Assembly (NCBI GenBank): GCA_963732225.1
Contig: CAVSYR010000002.1
Location: 992,001 to 1,056,000 of the forward strand
Length of the DNA stretch: 64,000 bases
DNA from: VRUE01 sp963732225
GTDB taxonomy: Bacteria > Actinomycetota > Thermoleophilia > Solirubrobacterales > 70-9
Direction of reading: 5' to 3'
The notes beneath the pieces are model-generated. The model saw only the letters and a program-made list of their open reading frames with translations, did no database searches and was not told the DNA's origin. A program made the translations under genes and the position numbers. Shown here one piece after another: positions 17,186 through 26,751 of the stretch. Position 1 is the stretch's first letter. Each line of letters starts with the position of its first letter.

Positions 17186-18610
17186 ATGAGCGCCGCCAGT
17201 GAGCGACTGGCGGCGGCGCCGCCAGTGACCCTCGCCCGCGGCGCGTTGGGCGGGCAGGAGGGAGTTTGGATCGCCGGCGGTGCGGTCCGGGACGCGGCGC
17301 TGGGGCGCGACGTGGTCGACCTCGACCTCGCCGTGGCCGGCGATCCGGCGCCGCTCGCCAAGGCGATCGCTCGAGCGGGGGCGGGGCATTCCTTCGAGCT
17401 CTCGGCCGAGTTCGCGACCTGGCGCGCCGTTGCTGCCGACCACAGCTGGCAGATCGACGTCACCGCGCTGCGCGGCGCGACGATCGAGGCCGATCTGGGC
17501 GAGCGCGACTTCACGATCGGTGCCGTCGCCGTGCCCCTCGCTGGGGGTGAGCCGCTCGATCCGTTTGGCGGCCTCGCCGACCTCGAGCGCGGCCTGCTGC
17601 GGACCGTGGGCGAGCGCAGCTTCGCCGCCGATCCGCTGCGCCTGCTGCGCGCCGCCCGCTTCGCCGCCGGCCTGGAACTGGAGATCGACCCGGCCACGGT
17701 GGCCCTGGCCCGAGCGGAAGCTTCCCGCGCCGGTGAGCCCGCCGGCGAGCGCCAACTGGTCGAGCTGCGCAAGCTGGTCGGCGGCCCCGACCCGCTGCGC
17801 GGCATGGGACTGCTCGACGAGCTCGGCCTCACTGCAGTCGTCCTGCCCGAGCTGGAGGCGCTGCGCGGGGTCGAACAGGGGCCCAACCACCACCTCGACG
17901 TCCACGGCCACACGATGGCCGTGCTCGCCCACGCGCTCGAGGTCGAGCGCGACCTGGATCGCTTCGGCGGCGAGCGCGGCGGCGAGCTGCGGGCGTTGCT
18001 CGACGAGCCCCTGGCCGACGAGATGAGCCGCGGCACGGCGCTGCGTTTCGGCGCCCTCCTGCACGACATCGGCAAGCCGGCGACGCGTTCCGAACGGGAT
18101 GGTTTCGTCACCTTCATCGGCCACGACCGCGACGGCGTCGAGATCGTCGGTGGGCTCTGCGGGCGCCTGCGCGCCAGTCGCGTCCTCACCCGCCACCTCC
18201 AGGACCTCACCCTGCACCACCTCCGCCTCGGCTTCATGGTCCACGAGGCGCCGCTGCCGGCGCGGCGGGTGCACGAGTACCTGCGCGCGACCGAGCCCGT
18301 CGGCGCCGACGTCACCCTGCTGACGATCGCCGACCGGCTCTCCGCCCGCGGCTCCGGCCCGTTTGCGACCGAGGAGGCAATCGAGGCGCACCTGAGCCTG
18401 GCTCGGCAGATGCTCGCCGACGCCCTCGACTGGCGCCGCGAAGGTCCGCCGCAACCGCTCCTGCGCGGCGATGAACTGGCCGCCGAGCTGGGCCTCGGCG
18501 AGGGGCCCGAGCTCGGCGCACTGCTGGCCGAGCTGGAGGCCGCGCAGTACGCGGGCGAGGTGGGCAGCCGCGAGCAGGCGCTCAGCCATGCCCGAGCCCT
18601 GCGCGGCTGA
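17186..18610 (+). CDS. CCA tRNA nucleotidyltransferase / poly(A) polymerase family with HD domain
   Basis: 474 residues from ATG 17186, preceded by GAGG. The head domain has GGAVRDAALGRDVVDLDLAV, the class II nucleotidyltransferase G-G-x-VRD...DxD arrangement, then RDFTIGAVAV and the neck RLLRAARFAAGLEL. A C-terminal HD-type phosphohydrolase domain (HGHTMAVLAHAL, LLHDIGKPATR, HDRDGVEI) follows. Addition or repair of tRNA CCA ends is the likely activity; bacterial A-adding versus CCA-adding enzymes cannot be told apart by eye. The leader hairpin with T-loop-like sequence may be relevant to its control. Confidence 0.88.
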   Translation: MSAASERLAAAPPVTLARGALGGQEGVWIAGGAVRDAALGRDVVDLDLAVAGDPAPLAKAIARAGAGHSFELSAEFATWRAVAADHSWQIDVTALRGATIEADLGERDFTIGAVAVPLAGGEPLDPFGGLADLERGLLRTVGERSFAADPLRLLRAARFAAGLELEIDPATVALARAEASRAGEPAGERQLVELRKLVGGPDPLRGMGLLDELGLTAVVLPELEALRGVEQGPNHHLDVHGHTMAVLAHALEVERDLDRFGGERGGELRALLDEPLADEMSRGTALRFGALLHDIGKPATRSERDGFVTFIGHDRDGVEIVGGLCGRLRASRVLTRHLQDLTLHHLRLGFMVHEAPLPARRVHEYLRATEPVGADVTLLTIADRLSARGSGPFATEEAIEAHLSLARQMLADALDWRREGPPQPLLRGDELAAELGLGEGPELGALLAELEAAQYAGEVGSREQALSHARALRG

Positions 18611-18638
18611 GCGGGAGGTCCGATACGCTGCCCGCCGC

Positions 18639-18857
18639 ATGGCGAAAGAGGAGAAGATCGAGATGGAGGGCGAGATCACCGAGGCCCTCCCCAACACGAT
18701 GTTCAGGGTCAAACTCGACAACGGCCACGATGTGCTCGGTCACATCTCGGGCAAGATGCGCCGCCACTACATTCGAATCCTCCCCGGCGACCGGGTGAAG
18801 ATCGAGCTTTCGCCGTACGACCTCGACCGAGGCCGCATCACCTACCGCTACAAATAG
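18639..18857 (+). CDS. infA: translation initiation factor IF-1
   Basis: 72 residues, exactly the family length, from ATG 18639. The OB-fold sequence is near-canonical: EALPNTMFRVKLDNGHDVLG, HISGKMRRHYIRILPGDRV and the end LDRGRITYRYK. The context is unusual: infA normally sits with rpmJ, rpsM and rpsK, but here it follows the tRNA nucleotidyltransferase and precedes a PqqD-like gene by 6 bases. Whether another copy exists elsewhere cannot be seen. A TACGCT -10-like box lies 9 bases upstream. Confidence 0.95.
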   Translation: MAKEEKIEMEGEITEALPNTMFRVKLDNGHDVLGHISGKMRRHYIRILPGDRVKIELSPYDLDRGRITYRYK

Positions 18858-18863
18858 GCCGCC

Positions 18864-19289
18864 GTGAGCGAGCCACGTTTCCGCATCGGTCCCGAGATCG
18901 TTCATGAGGCGGTCGACGGCGAGGTGATCGCGATCGATCTCGCCGACGGCAGCTACTACAGCCTTGCCGGCAGCGGGCCGGCGATCTGGGAGCTGCTCGG
19001 TCAAGGGGTCAGCGAGTCCGAGATCGGCGCCGCCCTCGCCGGCCGCTTCGAAGCCGAGGAGGCCGAGATCGCCGCCGCCGTCGCGGCGCTGCTGGCCCAG
19101 CTGCGGGAGAACGGCTTGATCGTCAGCGAGGAAGGAACCGCGGCGGAGCCACCCCCGGCAGCCGGCTCGGGCGAGAAGACCCCTTTCGAGCCACCGCGCC
19201 TGGAGCGCTACAACGACATGAAGGACTACTTCCTGCTCGACCCGATCCACGAGGTCGACACTGCTGGCTGGCCGCGGCCGGCGGCCTGA
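18864..19289 (+). CDS. PqqD-like (RiPP recognition element) protein with conserved C-terminal tail
   Basis: 141 residues. Residues 1-90 form a PqqD-type winged helix (VIAIDLADGSYYSLAGSGP, AIWELLGQGVSESEIGAAL, LLAQLRENGLIV), the fold that binds leader peptides in RiPP pathways. A Pro/Ala linker leads to a distinct tail, PPRLERYNDMKDYFLLDP then IHEVDTAGWP, which does not belong to the winged helix. The tail resembles precursor-like peptides more than a catalytic domain (inference). The next genes are an HprK-like kinase, glycosyltransferase and nucleotidyltransferase. No radical SAM enzyme is nearby, so PQQ synthesis is not indicated. Confidence 0.75.
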   Translation: MSEPRFRIGPEIVHEAVDGEVIAIDLADGSYYSLAGSGPAIWELLGQGVSESEIGAALAGRFEAEEAEIAAAVAALLAQLRENGLIVSEEGTAAEPPPAAGSGEKTPFEPPRLERYNDMKDYFLLDPIHEVDTAGWPRPAA

Positions 19290-19292
19290 GGC

Positions 19293-20384
19293 GTGGGCGC
19301 GCGCCCGGGTTTGCGGGTGGCCGGGGCTGACCTCGCCGGCGAGTACTGCGCGCAGCTGCTCGACCGCTTCGAGCAGGCCTCGGCGGCGGTTGGCGGGGCC
19401 GGCTACCTGGAACTGGAGATGGCCGGCCTGCGGGTGCGCCTGCGCCCCGCCGGTGACGGCCTGCGCGCTGGGCTGCTGGTGCCCTTCGAGCATCTCGCCT
19501 CTCAGGAGGTGGGCGATCCAGACCTGACGATCTCGCTTTTCGACACCGCCTCGACCGGTACCGAGCCGCCGGCTCCGCTCTGGGAGCCGATCGCCGCGGT
19601 GCCCGGCACCAACCCGGTCGCTCGCCTGCGCTCCGAGCGGGCTTGCGTGCTCGCTGCCGCCGGCAGCCGGGGACTGACCGCCGCCCTGCCGGCAGAGGGG
19701 GTTGCCGTGTTCCACCTGCCCGACGCGGCGGCGATTCCGGCAAGCGAGCGGGCCGCGCCGATCCGCGAGGCACTGCAGCTCCTGATGGCTGCGCGGGGGC
19801 GGCTGATGACGCACGCGGGCGCCGTCGGCCGCGACGGACGCGGCGTGCTCCTCGTCGGCCCCGGCGGCTCGGGCAAGTCGACCCTGGCGCTCTCCTGTGC
19901 TCTGGCCGGCATGGAGATCGTCGCCGACGACTACGTCCTGCTCGAGCCCGACTCGCTCGCCGCACACGCGATGCAGTCGACGGCGAAGCTGAGCGAGGAC
20001 AGCGCCGAGCGCCTCGGCATCCCAGCCGGTGCGATCGACGCCGCCGGCTTTGAGCCGACCCTCGAGGGCCCGGCCAAGGCTCTGATCGATATCTGCGGCC
20101 TCGCTCCGGGAAGGATGAAGCGCCGTCTCGGGATCGTCGCCGTGGTCGCCCCCGCCGTTCCCCCGGAGAGCGCACTGGAGCCGTCGCTACGTCAGATCTC
20201 GGCTGGTGACGCGCTGCGGGCGGTGGCGCCGAGCACGATCGTGCAGGCCGGCTTCGGCGGCAGCGGTTCGCTTGCCACGCTCGCCGACCTGGTTCGCCGC
20301 GTTCCCGGTTACTCGCTTGAGCTCAGCCCGGACCCCGCCGCGAACGCCGCGGCCGTCGACCGTCTGGTGGCCGAGCTTGGCTGA
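19293..20384 (+). CDS. HPr kinase/phosphorylase-like P-loop protein
   Basis: 363 residues, GTG start 3 bases after the PqqD-like gene. The first 160 residues are not recognised. From about residue 170 the protein reads like the HprK C-terminal domain: MTHAGAVGRDGRGVLLVGPG with Walker A GPGGSGKS (189-196), then ALAGMEIVADDYVLLE with the acidic pair that in HprK binds magnesium. HPr itself and PTS genes are absent, so the target is probably not HPr; HprK-like kinases recur in PqqD-containing peptide clusters. It overlaps the next gene by 8 bases. Confidence 0.75.
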   Translation: MGARPGLRVAGADLAGEYCAQLLDRFEQASAAVGGAGYLELEMAGLRVRLRPAGDGLRAGLLVPFEHLASQEVGDPDLTISLFDTASTGTEPPAPLWEPIAAVPGTNPVARLRSERACVLAAAGSRGLTAALPAEGVAVFHLPDAAAIPASERAAPIREALQLLMAARGRLMTHAGAVGRDGRGVLLVGPGGSGKSTLALSCALAGMEIVADDYVLLEPDSLAAHAMQSTAKLSEDSAERLGIPAGAIDAAGFEPTLEGPAKALIDICGLAPGRMKRRLGIVAVVAPAVPPESALEPSLRQISAGDALRAVAPSTIVQAGFGGSGSLATLADLVRRVPGYSLELSPDPAANAAAVDRLVAELG

Positions 20385-21066
20385 GCCACTCGTCACCGCC
20401 GCGATCCCGGTCCGCGACGGCGAGGCCTACCTGGCCGAGGCGATCGAGAGCGTGCTCAGCCAGACCCGGCCCTGCGACCAGCTGATCGTCGTCGACAACG
20501 GCTCGAGCGACCGCAGCGCCGAGATCGCCCGCGGCTTCGGCCCGCCGGTCGAGGTCGTCAGCGAGCCGCGCGCCGGGATCGGCTTTGCCCGCAACGCGGC
20601 CGTGGGCGCGGCGCGCGGCGATTTCATCTCCTTCCTCGATGCCGACGATCTCTGGACGCCGGCGAAGACCGAGCTGCAGCTGACCGCCTTCGCTGCCCGT
20701 CCCCAGCTCAGCCTCGTCTTCGGCCAGGTTCAGCAGTTCGCCGGTGAGGAGCTGGGCGCGGCCGAGCGCGCCGCCATCCGCCTGCCGGCCGAGCCACAGC
20801 CGGGCGCGCACGTCGGCGCGATGCTGGCCCGGCGGGAGGCGATCGAGGCGGTTGGGCCCTGGCCGGAGGACATCGCCGTGAGCGACGGGCTGACCTTCCT
20901 GCTGGGCGCCCGCGAGCTCGGCCTCGAGCAGGCGATGCTGCCCGAGGTGGTGATGCTGCGCCGCGTGCACGGCGCCAACAACTCGATCCGCAACCGCGCG
21001 GCACGGACCGAGTTCGCCCGCCTGCTCAAGGGCTCGCTCGACCGCCGCCGGGGAGCGGCCCAGTGA
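20377..21066 (+). CDS. family 2 glycosyltransferase
   Basis: 229 residues from TTG 20377 (MAEPLVTAAIPVRDGEAYL). The GT-A fold is clear: PVRDGEAYLAEAIESVLSQT, IVVDNGSSDRSAEIA, and the DxD-type motif FLDADDLW. A second half with AMLARREAIEAVGPWPEDI and HGANNSI matches the acceptor side. Cytoplasmic or membrane-peripheral action is expected; donor and acceptor are unknown. It is embedded by overlaps between the HprK-like kinase and the nucleotidyltransferase, so it likely acts in the same pathway. Confidence 0.85.
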   Translation: MAEPLVTAAIPVRDGEAYLAEAIESVLSQTRPCDQLIVVDNGSSDRSAEIARGFGPPVEVVSEPRAGIGFARNAAVGAARGDFISFLDADDLWTPAKTELQLTAFAARPQLSLVFGQVQQFAGEELGAAERAAIRLPAEPQPGAHVGAMLARREAIEAVGPWPEDIAVSDGLTFLLGARELGLEQAMLPEVVMLRRVHGANNSIRNRAARTEFARLLKGSLDRRRGAAQ

Positions 21067-22188
21067 GCGAGTCGCTGGGCAACCTTCCCACCGCCGAGCA
21101 GCTGCTGGTCCTGCACGCGGCGCTGGATCCGGCTCCCGCCGCCGCGGTGGCCTGGCAGCGCTGGCGCCAGGCGATTGAGTTTGACGACGTTCGATCACGG
21201 CTCGACCCGGCTGCTGCCGCTGGTCTACCGAAACCTCGGCGCCGGGGCCTTCGATGAGGAGGTCGCAGGGCGCCTCAAGGGCCTCTACCGGCGCTCCTGG
21301 AGTCACAACCAGCTGATCTTCAAGCGGGCCGCCGGGGCGATCGCCGCACTCGAGGGGGTCGGCATCGAAACGCTCGTCACCAAGGGCGCCTCACTGGCGC
21401 TGCTCTCCTACGGCGACGTCGGCGTGCGTCCGATGGACGACGTCGACGTGCTGGTGCCGCTCGATCGCGCAACCGACGCGATCGAGGTCCTGAGCGCGGC
21501 GGGTTGGACGCCTGATCACGAGGATCCGCCGGCCTGGACGCGGGTGCATCACTCGCTCGGCTTCGCCGGCTCCGACCACGGCGAGGTCGACCTGCATTGG
21601 TTCGCGCTCTGGCAGCCGGCACGCGACGAGCATCTCTGGCGCGCCTCGGTTCCGCTGGAGCTGGCCGGGGCCACCACCCTGGCCCCCTGCCCGGCGGATC
21701 AGCTCCTGCTTGCCTGCGTGCATGGCACGCCGTGGAGCCCGCTGCCGCCGTTCCGCTGGATCGCCGACGCGGTAACGGTGATCCGCTCGGCCGGGGAGGG
21801 TCTCGAGTGGGACCGGCTCGTCGCCGAGGCCCAACGTCGCCGCCTCACCGTCGCCACCGCCGCGGCACTGGACTACCTGCGCGTGGAGTTCGGCGCGCCC
21901 GTTCCCGCGTCCGCCCTTGCCGGCCTGGCCGCTGCGCCCACCACCCGGCACGAGCGCGCCGCCTTCCGCGCCGCCTGTCGGCCCGACTCGCCCCTGCGCA
22001 CCCTGCGCATGGCCTGGGATCGCTACCGCCGCCTGCGCGACCTCGACACCGGCGCGCCACGCCCCCGTGGCTTCGTCTCCTTCGCGCGTCGCTTCTGGGG
22101 CCTGGACAGCGTCTGGCAGCTGCCCATGCACGGCGCCCGCGCGCTCAGCCGGCGGCGCGAGCGCGCTGGCGCTCGATCCTGGCCTTGA
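21063..22188 (+). pseudogene. nucleotidyltransferase-family protein, interrupted by a +1 frameshift
   Basis: Two frames together make one protein: 21063-21188 encodes the N terminus (MSESLGNLPTAEQLLVLHAA to RQAIEFDD), and from 21190 the other frame continues FDHGSTRLLPLVYRNL to the end. One extra G at about 21189 (GACGACGTTC) breaks the frame; removing it restores AIEFDD-FDHGSTRLLPL. The body has GIETLVTKGASLALLSYGD and VRPMDDVDVLV, the Asp-x-Asp of the uncharacterised nucleotidyltransferase family often found beside PqqD-like and HprK-like genes. It may be a true mutation or a sequencing error. It overlaps the convergent glycosyltransferase by 44 bases. Confidence 0.75.
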
Positions 22189-22873
22189 AGGCGCGGAACA
22201 CGCTGGCGCGCACAGCGGCCACGTCCTGGGTGAGGCTCTCCGGATGCACTCGCCGTCGCAGCAGCACCCGCGACAGCTTGGCGATCTCGATGTCGGCCTC
22301 GACCGCGCGCATCGCCCAGTCGATGTCCTCGGCCGGGCGGATCGATTCGTCGAATGGACCGACCTGCACGAAGATCTCGCGCCGCAGCAGCATCGTCATC
22401 ACATGTACGTCCGGCCCGTCGGAGACCTCGGCCGGGCGGGTCGGCACCGCGGCCTGAGCGCTCGATCCCTCGACCCAGAAGGGCAGTTCGGACCCGGGCT
22501 CGACGATCACCTCCTGTTCGCCCATGACGACGCCCACCCCGGGGTTCGCCAGCAGGTGGCCCACCTGGACCTCGAGCTTGTCTGGGGTCATCGCGTCGTC
22601 GGCGTCGTGGAAGGTCACGAGGCCACCGCTCGAGGCAGCGAAGCCGCGGTTGCGCGAGGTGGCGGGGCCGGCGTTCTCCTGACCGATCACCCGGACTTGA
22701 GGATAGGCGGCCGCAACCTCCGCGGTGGCGTCCCGCGAGCCGTCGTCGATGACGATCGTCTCGACTGGGGAATAGGTCTGGGCGAGCACGCTCTCGATCG
22801 CCTCGCCGATGAAGCGCTCGGCGTCGAAGGCCGGGATGATGACGCTGACGAGAGGTCCTTGCACGATCGCCAT
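22145..22873 (-). CDS. family 2 glycosyltransferase
   Basis: 242 residues from ATG 22873, with AGGGAG just upstream. GT-A features: SVIIPAFDAERFIGEAIESV, TIVIDDGSRDATAEVAAAY, the DxD motif FHDADDAM and the later FDESIRPAEDIDWAMRA. It is similar in layout to the glycosyltransferase at 20.4 kb but on the opposite strand, so the two converge across the nucleotidyltransferase gene. Acceptor unknown. Five bases separate it from the upstream GH63-like gene. Confidence 0.86.
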   Translation of the reverse strand: MAIVQGPLVSVIIPAFDAERFIGEAIESVLAQTYSPVETIVIDDGSRDATAEVAAAYPQVRVIGQENAGPATSRNRGFAASSGGLVTFHDADDAMTPDKLEVQVGHLLANPGVGVVMGEQEVIVEPGSELPFWVEGSSAQAAVPTRPAEVSDGPDVHVMTMLLRREIFVQVGPFDESIRPAEDIDWAMRAVEADIEIAKLSRVLLRRRVHPESLTQDVAAVRASVFRAFKARIERQRARAAG

Positions 22874-22878
22874 TCTCC

Positions 22879-24105
22879 CTATAGATGGCTGTGAGCCGCC
22901 GCGGGGTCCGGTTCCGCCAGCTCGGCAACCAGCGCCGACCAGGCGAAATCCCTGGCGCCGAGCCCTGCGCCCGTGCGCGGGTCGTAGTACTCGCGCAGGC
23001 CTTCGCGCTCGACCGCGCCGATCACTCCGCCGGCCAACCGCGCCGCCTCCGCCTCGTAGCCGAGCCGGCGCAGGCCGAGCCAGACGAGCCAGGCCGAGTT
23101 GATCCAGGTCGGCCCGCGCCAGTAGTGGCGCAGTGGCCCGAGGCTGCCACCTGGTTCGTAGCTCGGCTCCGAGGCCGCCACCGAGGGCGGTGCGACCGGG
23201 GTGAGGAACTCCTGCTCGTTGAGCAGATGCTCCTCGACCAGGCGCCGGCCGATCGCCTCGGGCAGGTCGGGCAGGGCAAGCGGTGCGAGCGCGTCCCAGG
23301 TGACGGCCTCGGGCCGCACCCGCCCGGGCTCGGCCCAGTCGACGAAGAGGCCCCGGCGCTCGTCCCAGAGTCGCTCGACCAGGGCCGGCGTCGCCGAGGG
23401 ACGGCCGAGTGCCTGCAGCGAGAGCGACCAGAGCGTGTTGACCAGGGTCTCGCAGAGGACCGGCCCGCCGCGGTCGCGAATGCGACGGGCGCTGAAGCCG
23501 AGCCGGTGGTTGTGGCGAACAAGCAGGGGAAAGCCGGGCCGGGCGTTGGCGCGCCAGCCCCAGATGGGCTCGAACTTCGGCGAGGCGTCGAGGCCCGACT
23601 CGTCGGGCTGGATGATCCAGAGCAGGCCGTCGCTCTCGAGGTCGCGCTCGGCGGCGAGCCACTCGACCTGGGCGGCGATTCGCGGCTCCTCGCGCGGGTC
23701 GCCGACGGCGATCTTCCAGGCCCAGGCCAGCAGCGGCGGCTGGATCGTCTCGGTCTGAAAGGCGCGGCGGGAGGTGACGTTGTAGAAGGGCAGCCGGCTG
23801 AGCGAGACCGGCCGGTCCCAGAAGATCGTGTGGCCGATGAAGCCGTCCTGGCGCTGCGCGGCCAGCAGGGTCTCCAGCTCGGCTCGCGCTCGGGCCGGCT
23901 CGAAGCGGCGCCAGACGATCGCGGCGAAGCAGGAGTCCCAGTACCACTGCCAGGGATAGCGGCTGGGGCTGGGGCGGGTGTAGGCGAAGCGGGTGCCGTC
24001 GCGCTCGCCCTCGATCCAGTTCCCCCGCAGCACCCGCTCGACCCCAGCCGACGGGACTGAAAACGAAGATATGGGCGGATTTGAGTCCCGTCGGCGGGGG
24101 GTCAC
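22879..24105 (-). CDS. GH63-type glycoside hydrolase (mannosyl-/glucosylglycerate hydrolase-like)
   Basis: 408 residues from GTG 24105, which overlaps the permease stop as GTGA. The (alpha/alpha)6 barrel motifs YPWQWYWDSCFAAIVWRRF, GFIGHTIFWDRP, ETIQPPLLAWAW and HYWRGPTWINSAWLVW match the MGH1-like clade of GH63. The Asp of WYWDSCF and the Glu of the C-terminal part are the expected acid/base residues. Likely a cytoplasmic enzyme hydrolysing a compatible solute or short glucoside; the exact substrate is not certain. Clustered with two glycosyltransferases and an exporter. Confidence 0.82.
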   Translation of the reverse strand: MTPRRRDSNPPISSFSVPSAGVERVLRGNWIEGERDGTRFAYTRPSPSRYPWQWYWDSCFAAIVWRRFEPARARAELETLLAAQRQDGFIGHTIFWDRPVSLSRLPFYNVTSRRAFQTETIQPPLLAWAWKIAVGDPREEPRIAAQVEWLAAERDLESDGLLWIIQPDESGLDASPKFEPIWGWRANARPGFPLLVRHNHRLGFSARRIRDRGGPVLCETLVNTLWSLSLQALGRPSATPALVERLWDERRGLFVDWAEPGRVRPEAVTWDALAPLALPDLPEAIGRRLVEEHLLNEQEFLTPVAPPSVAASEPSYEPGGSLGPLRHYWRGPTWINSAWLVWLGLRRLGYEAEAARLAGGVIGAVEREGLREYYDPRTGAGLGARDFAWSALVAELAEPDPAAAHSHL

Positions 24106-24893
24106 ACTGCCGTGCGGCGCATTTCACGCAGCGCCCAGGCGCCGAGCACGACGAGCAGGCCGATCAGCGCCACGATCCCGGGCCATGTTTCGGCCCAGCT
24201 GACGCCGCCGAGGAAGCCCTGGCGGGCGGCTTCAATCACGTGGGTGACGGGATTGACTTCGGCGACGCTGCGCATCCACGGCTGCAGTAGCGCCAGCGGC
24301 GCGTAGGCGGTCGTGGTCAGGATCAGCGCCATCATCCCGGCCTGCATCAGCGGTGCGGCGGACTGGCTCTTAAAACGCAGCGCAAGCCCCGATCCCCAGC
24401 AGGCGGCGACGGCGGCCATCGCCGCGACCATGAAGTAGGTGACCAGCAGCCCGTCGATCCCCGGCCAGCCGGCGCCGAGGATCAGGGCGATGATGAAGAC
24501 GAAGGTGGCGGGGATCAGGGCCCGAGCGCTGGCGGCGAGCACCGTGCCCGCAAGCAGGACCCAGCGCGGGGCGGGGGAGACGAGCAGGCGGTCGACCCAG
24601 CCACCCTCGATGTCGCGGGCCAGGTTGACGCCGGCGGCGGCACCGGTGAAGCCGGCGCCCTGCAGCATGCTGACCGGCACGATGTAACTCTCATAGGTGC
24701 CGGTGCTGAAGCCCTTGAGCTGGGTCAGAGCGCCGAAGACGCCATTGAGGCCGAGGAAGAAGATCGTCGGTGCCAGCACGCCCGGGATCGCCGCGCCGGG
24801 AACGCGCAGCAGCTCGTTCTTGGCCCGCGCCATCAGCGCCGCGATCGTCGCCAGGTTGGCGCGCCACTGCGGCAGTGCCACGGCCGTCTCCAT
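24102..24893 (-). CDS. ABC-2 type transporter permease
   Basis: 263 residues with about six membrane helices. FFLGLNGVFGALTQL, GAGFTGAAAGVNLARDIEGG and RLLVSPAPRWVLLAGTV match DrrB/NodJ-type permeases, and RSVAEVNPVTHVIEAARQG is the C-terminal family motif. It shares one base with the next permease upstream and overlaps the GH63 gene by four. It forms an exporter with the two preceding genes. Substrate unknown; family members export drugs, polysaccharides or lipids. Confidence 0.9.
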   Translation of the reverse strand: METAVALPQWRANLATIAALMARAKNELLRVPGAAIPGVLAPTIFFLGLNGVFGALTQLKGFSTGTYESYIVPVSMLQGAGFTGAAAGVNLARDIEGGWVDRLLVSPAPRWVLLAGTVLAASARALIPATFVFIIALILGAGWPGIDGLLVTYFMVAAMAAVAACWGSGLALRFKSQSAAPLMQAGMMALILTTTAYAPLALLQPWMRSVAEVNPVTHVIEAARQGFLGGVSWAETWPGIVALIGLLVVLGAWALREMRRTAV

Positions 24894-25674
24894 CAGCCCA
24901 CTCGCAGTCGGTGACGCAGGGCGCGGGCGCTGAGCACGAGCCCGAGCACGACGATGCCGGCGATCGCCAGCACCGCCTCGCCCAGTTCGGTCGCGTCGAC
25001 CCCGGAGATGATCGGCCCGCGGATGCCTTCGACGATGAAGCTGAGCGGGTTGTATTCGGCGATCGCCTTGGCCGGCTGGATCATCAGTTCGTTGGGGAAG
25101 AAGGCGGAGGAGAGGAAGAGGACGACGAGGACCAGCGGGAAGAGTCCCTGGACGACGCTGGCGCTGCCGGTGCGCAGGGCGATCGCGGCACCGATCCCGC
25201 CGACCGCCATCGCCGTCGTCGTGACCAGCGCGATCGCGATTAGGGCGCCGGGCACGCCGCTTTCGATGTGGGCGCCGAAGATCAGCCCGATCGCGAGGAA
25301 CCAGAGCGAGCCGAAGAGGCCCAGCGCCGCCGTCCCGGCGAGGCGCCCGAGCACGATCGTGTAGCGCGGGATCGGGGCGGAGAAGAGGCGGTCGGTGAAG
25401 CCCATCTCGATGTCGACGGCGAGCGCGATGCCGCCGCTGTTACCGGCCAGCATCAACGACTGCATCATCGCCCCGGCGAGCATGAACTGGAGGAAGCTCT
25501 GCACCGGTGGGAAGCCCGGCAGGTTGATCGCGCCGCCGGCGCCGCCGGTCTGGATCGCCAGCAGCAGGGTGGGGAAGACAACGATCGGCGCCATCAGCTG
25601 CGGGCGGCGGAAGGTCTGGCGGATCGAGCGCATGCCGAGTGCCCGCACGACCCGGGCGTTAGTCGCCAATTCGC

Positions 25675-25678
<4 letters not shown>
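24893..25678 (-). CDS. ABC-2 type transporter permease
   Basis: 261 residues, about six helices, homologous to the following permease: LAVDIEMGFTDRLFSAPIPR corresponds to the cytoplasmic coupling segment, and AIAEYNPLSFIVEGIRGP to the C-terminal motif. Two different permeases with a single ATPase suggest a heterodimeric membrane part. It overlaps the ATPase gene by four bases (ATGA). Confidence 0.9.
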
Positions 25679-26646
<968 letters not shown>

Positions 26647-26751
26647 CGGCTGGCAACCCTACTGACGCAACCTGGCCGGGATCGTGCAGAGCGCACGTTG
26701 TCGCGGCATTGCTCCGGCCGGGAAGGCAGAATCGGGCCCGCAACCCTTGCC

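Noticed and set aside
18864..19289. PQQ biosynthesis
   Set aside because: Only a PqqD-like domain is present; no pqqA, pqqC or radical SAM pqqE nearby.
19293..20384. Genuine HPr kinase of a PTS regulatory system
   Set aside because: No HPr, EI or EII genes in the window, and the N-terminal half does not match HprK.
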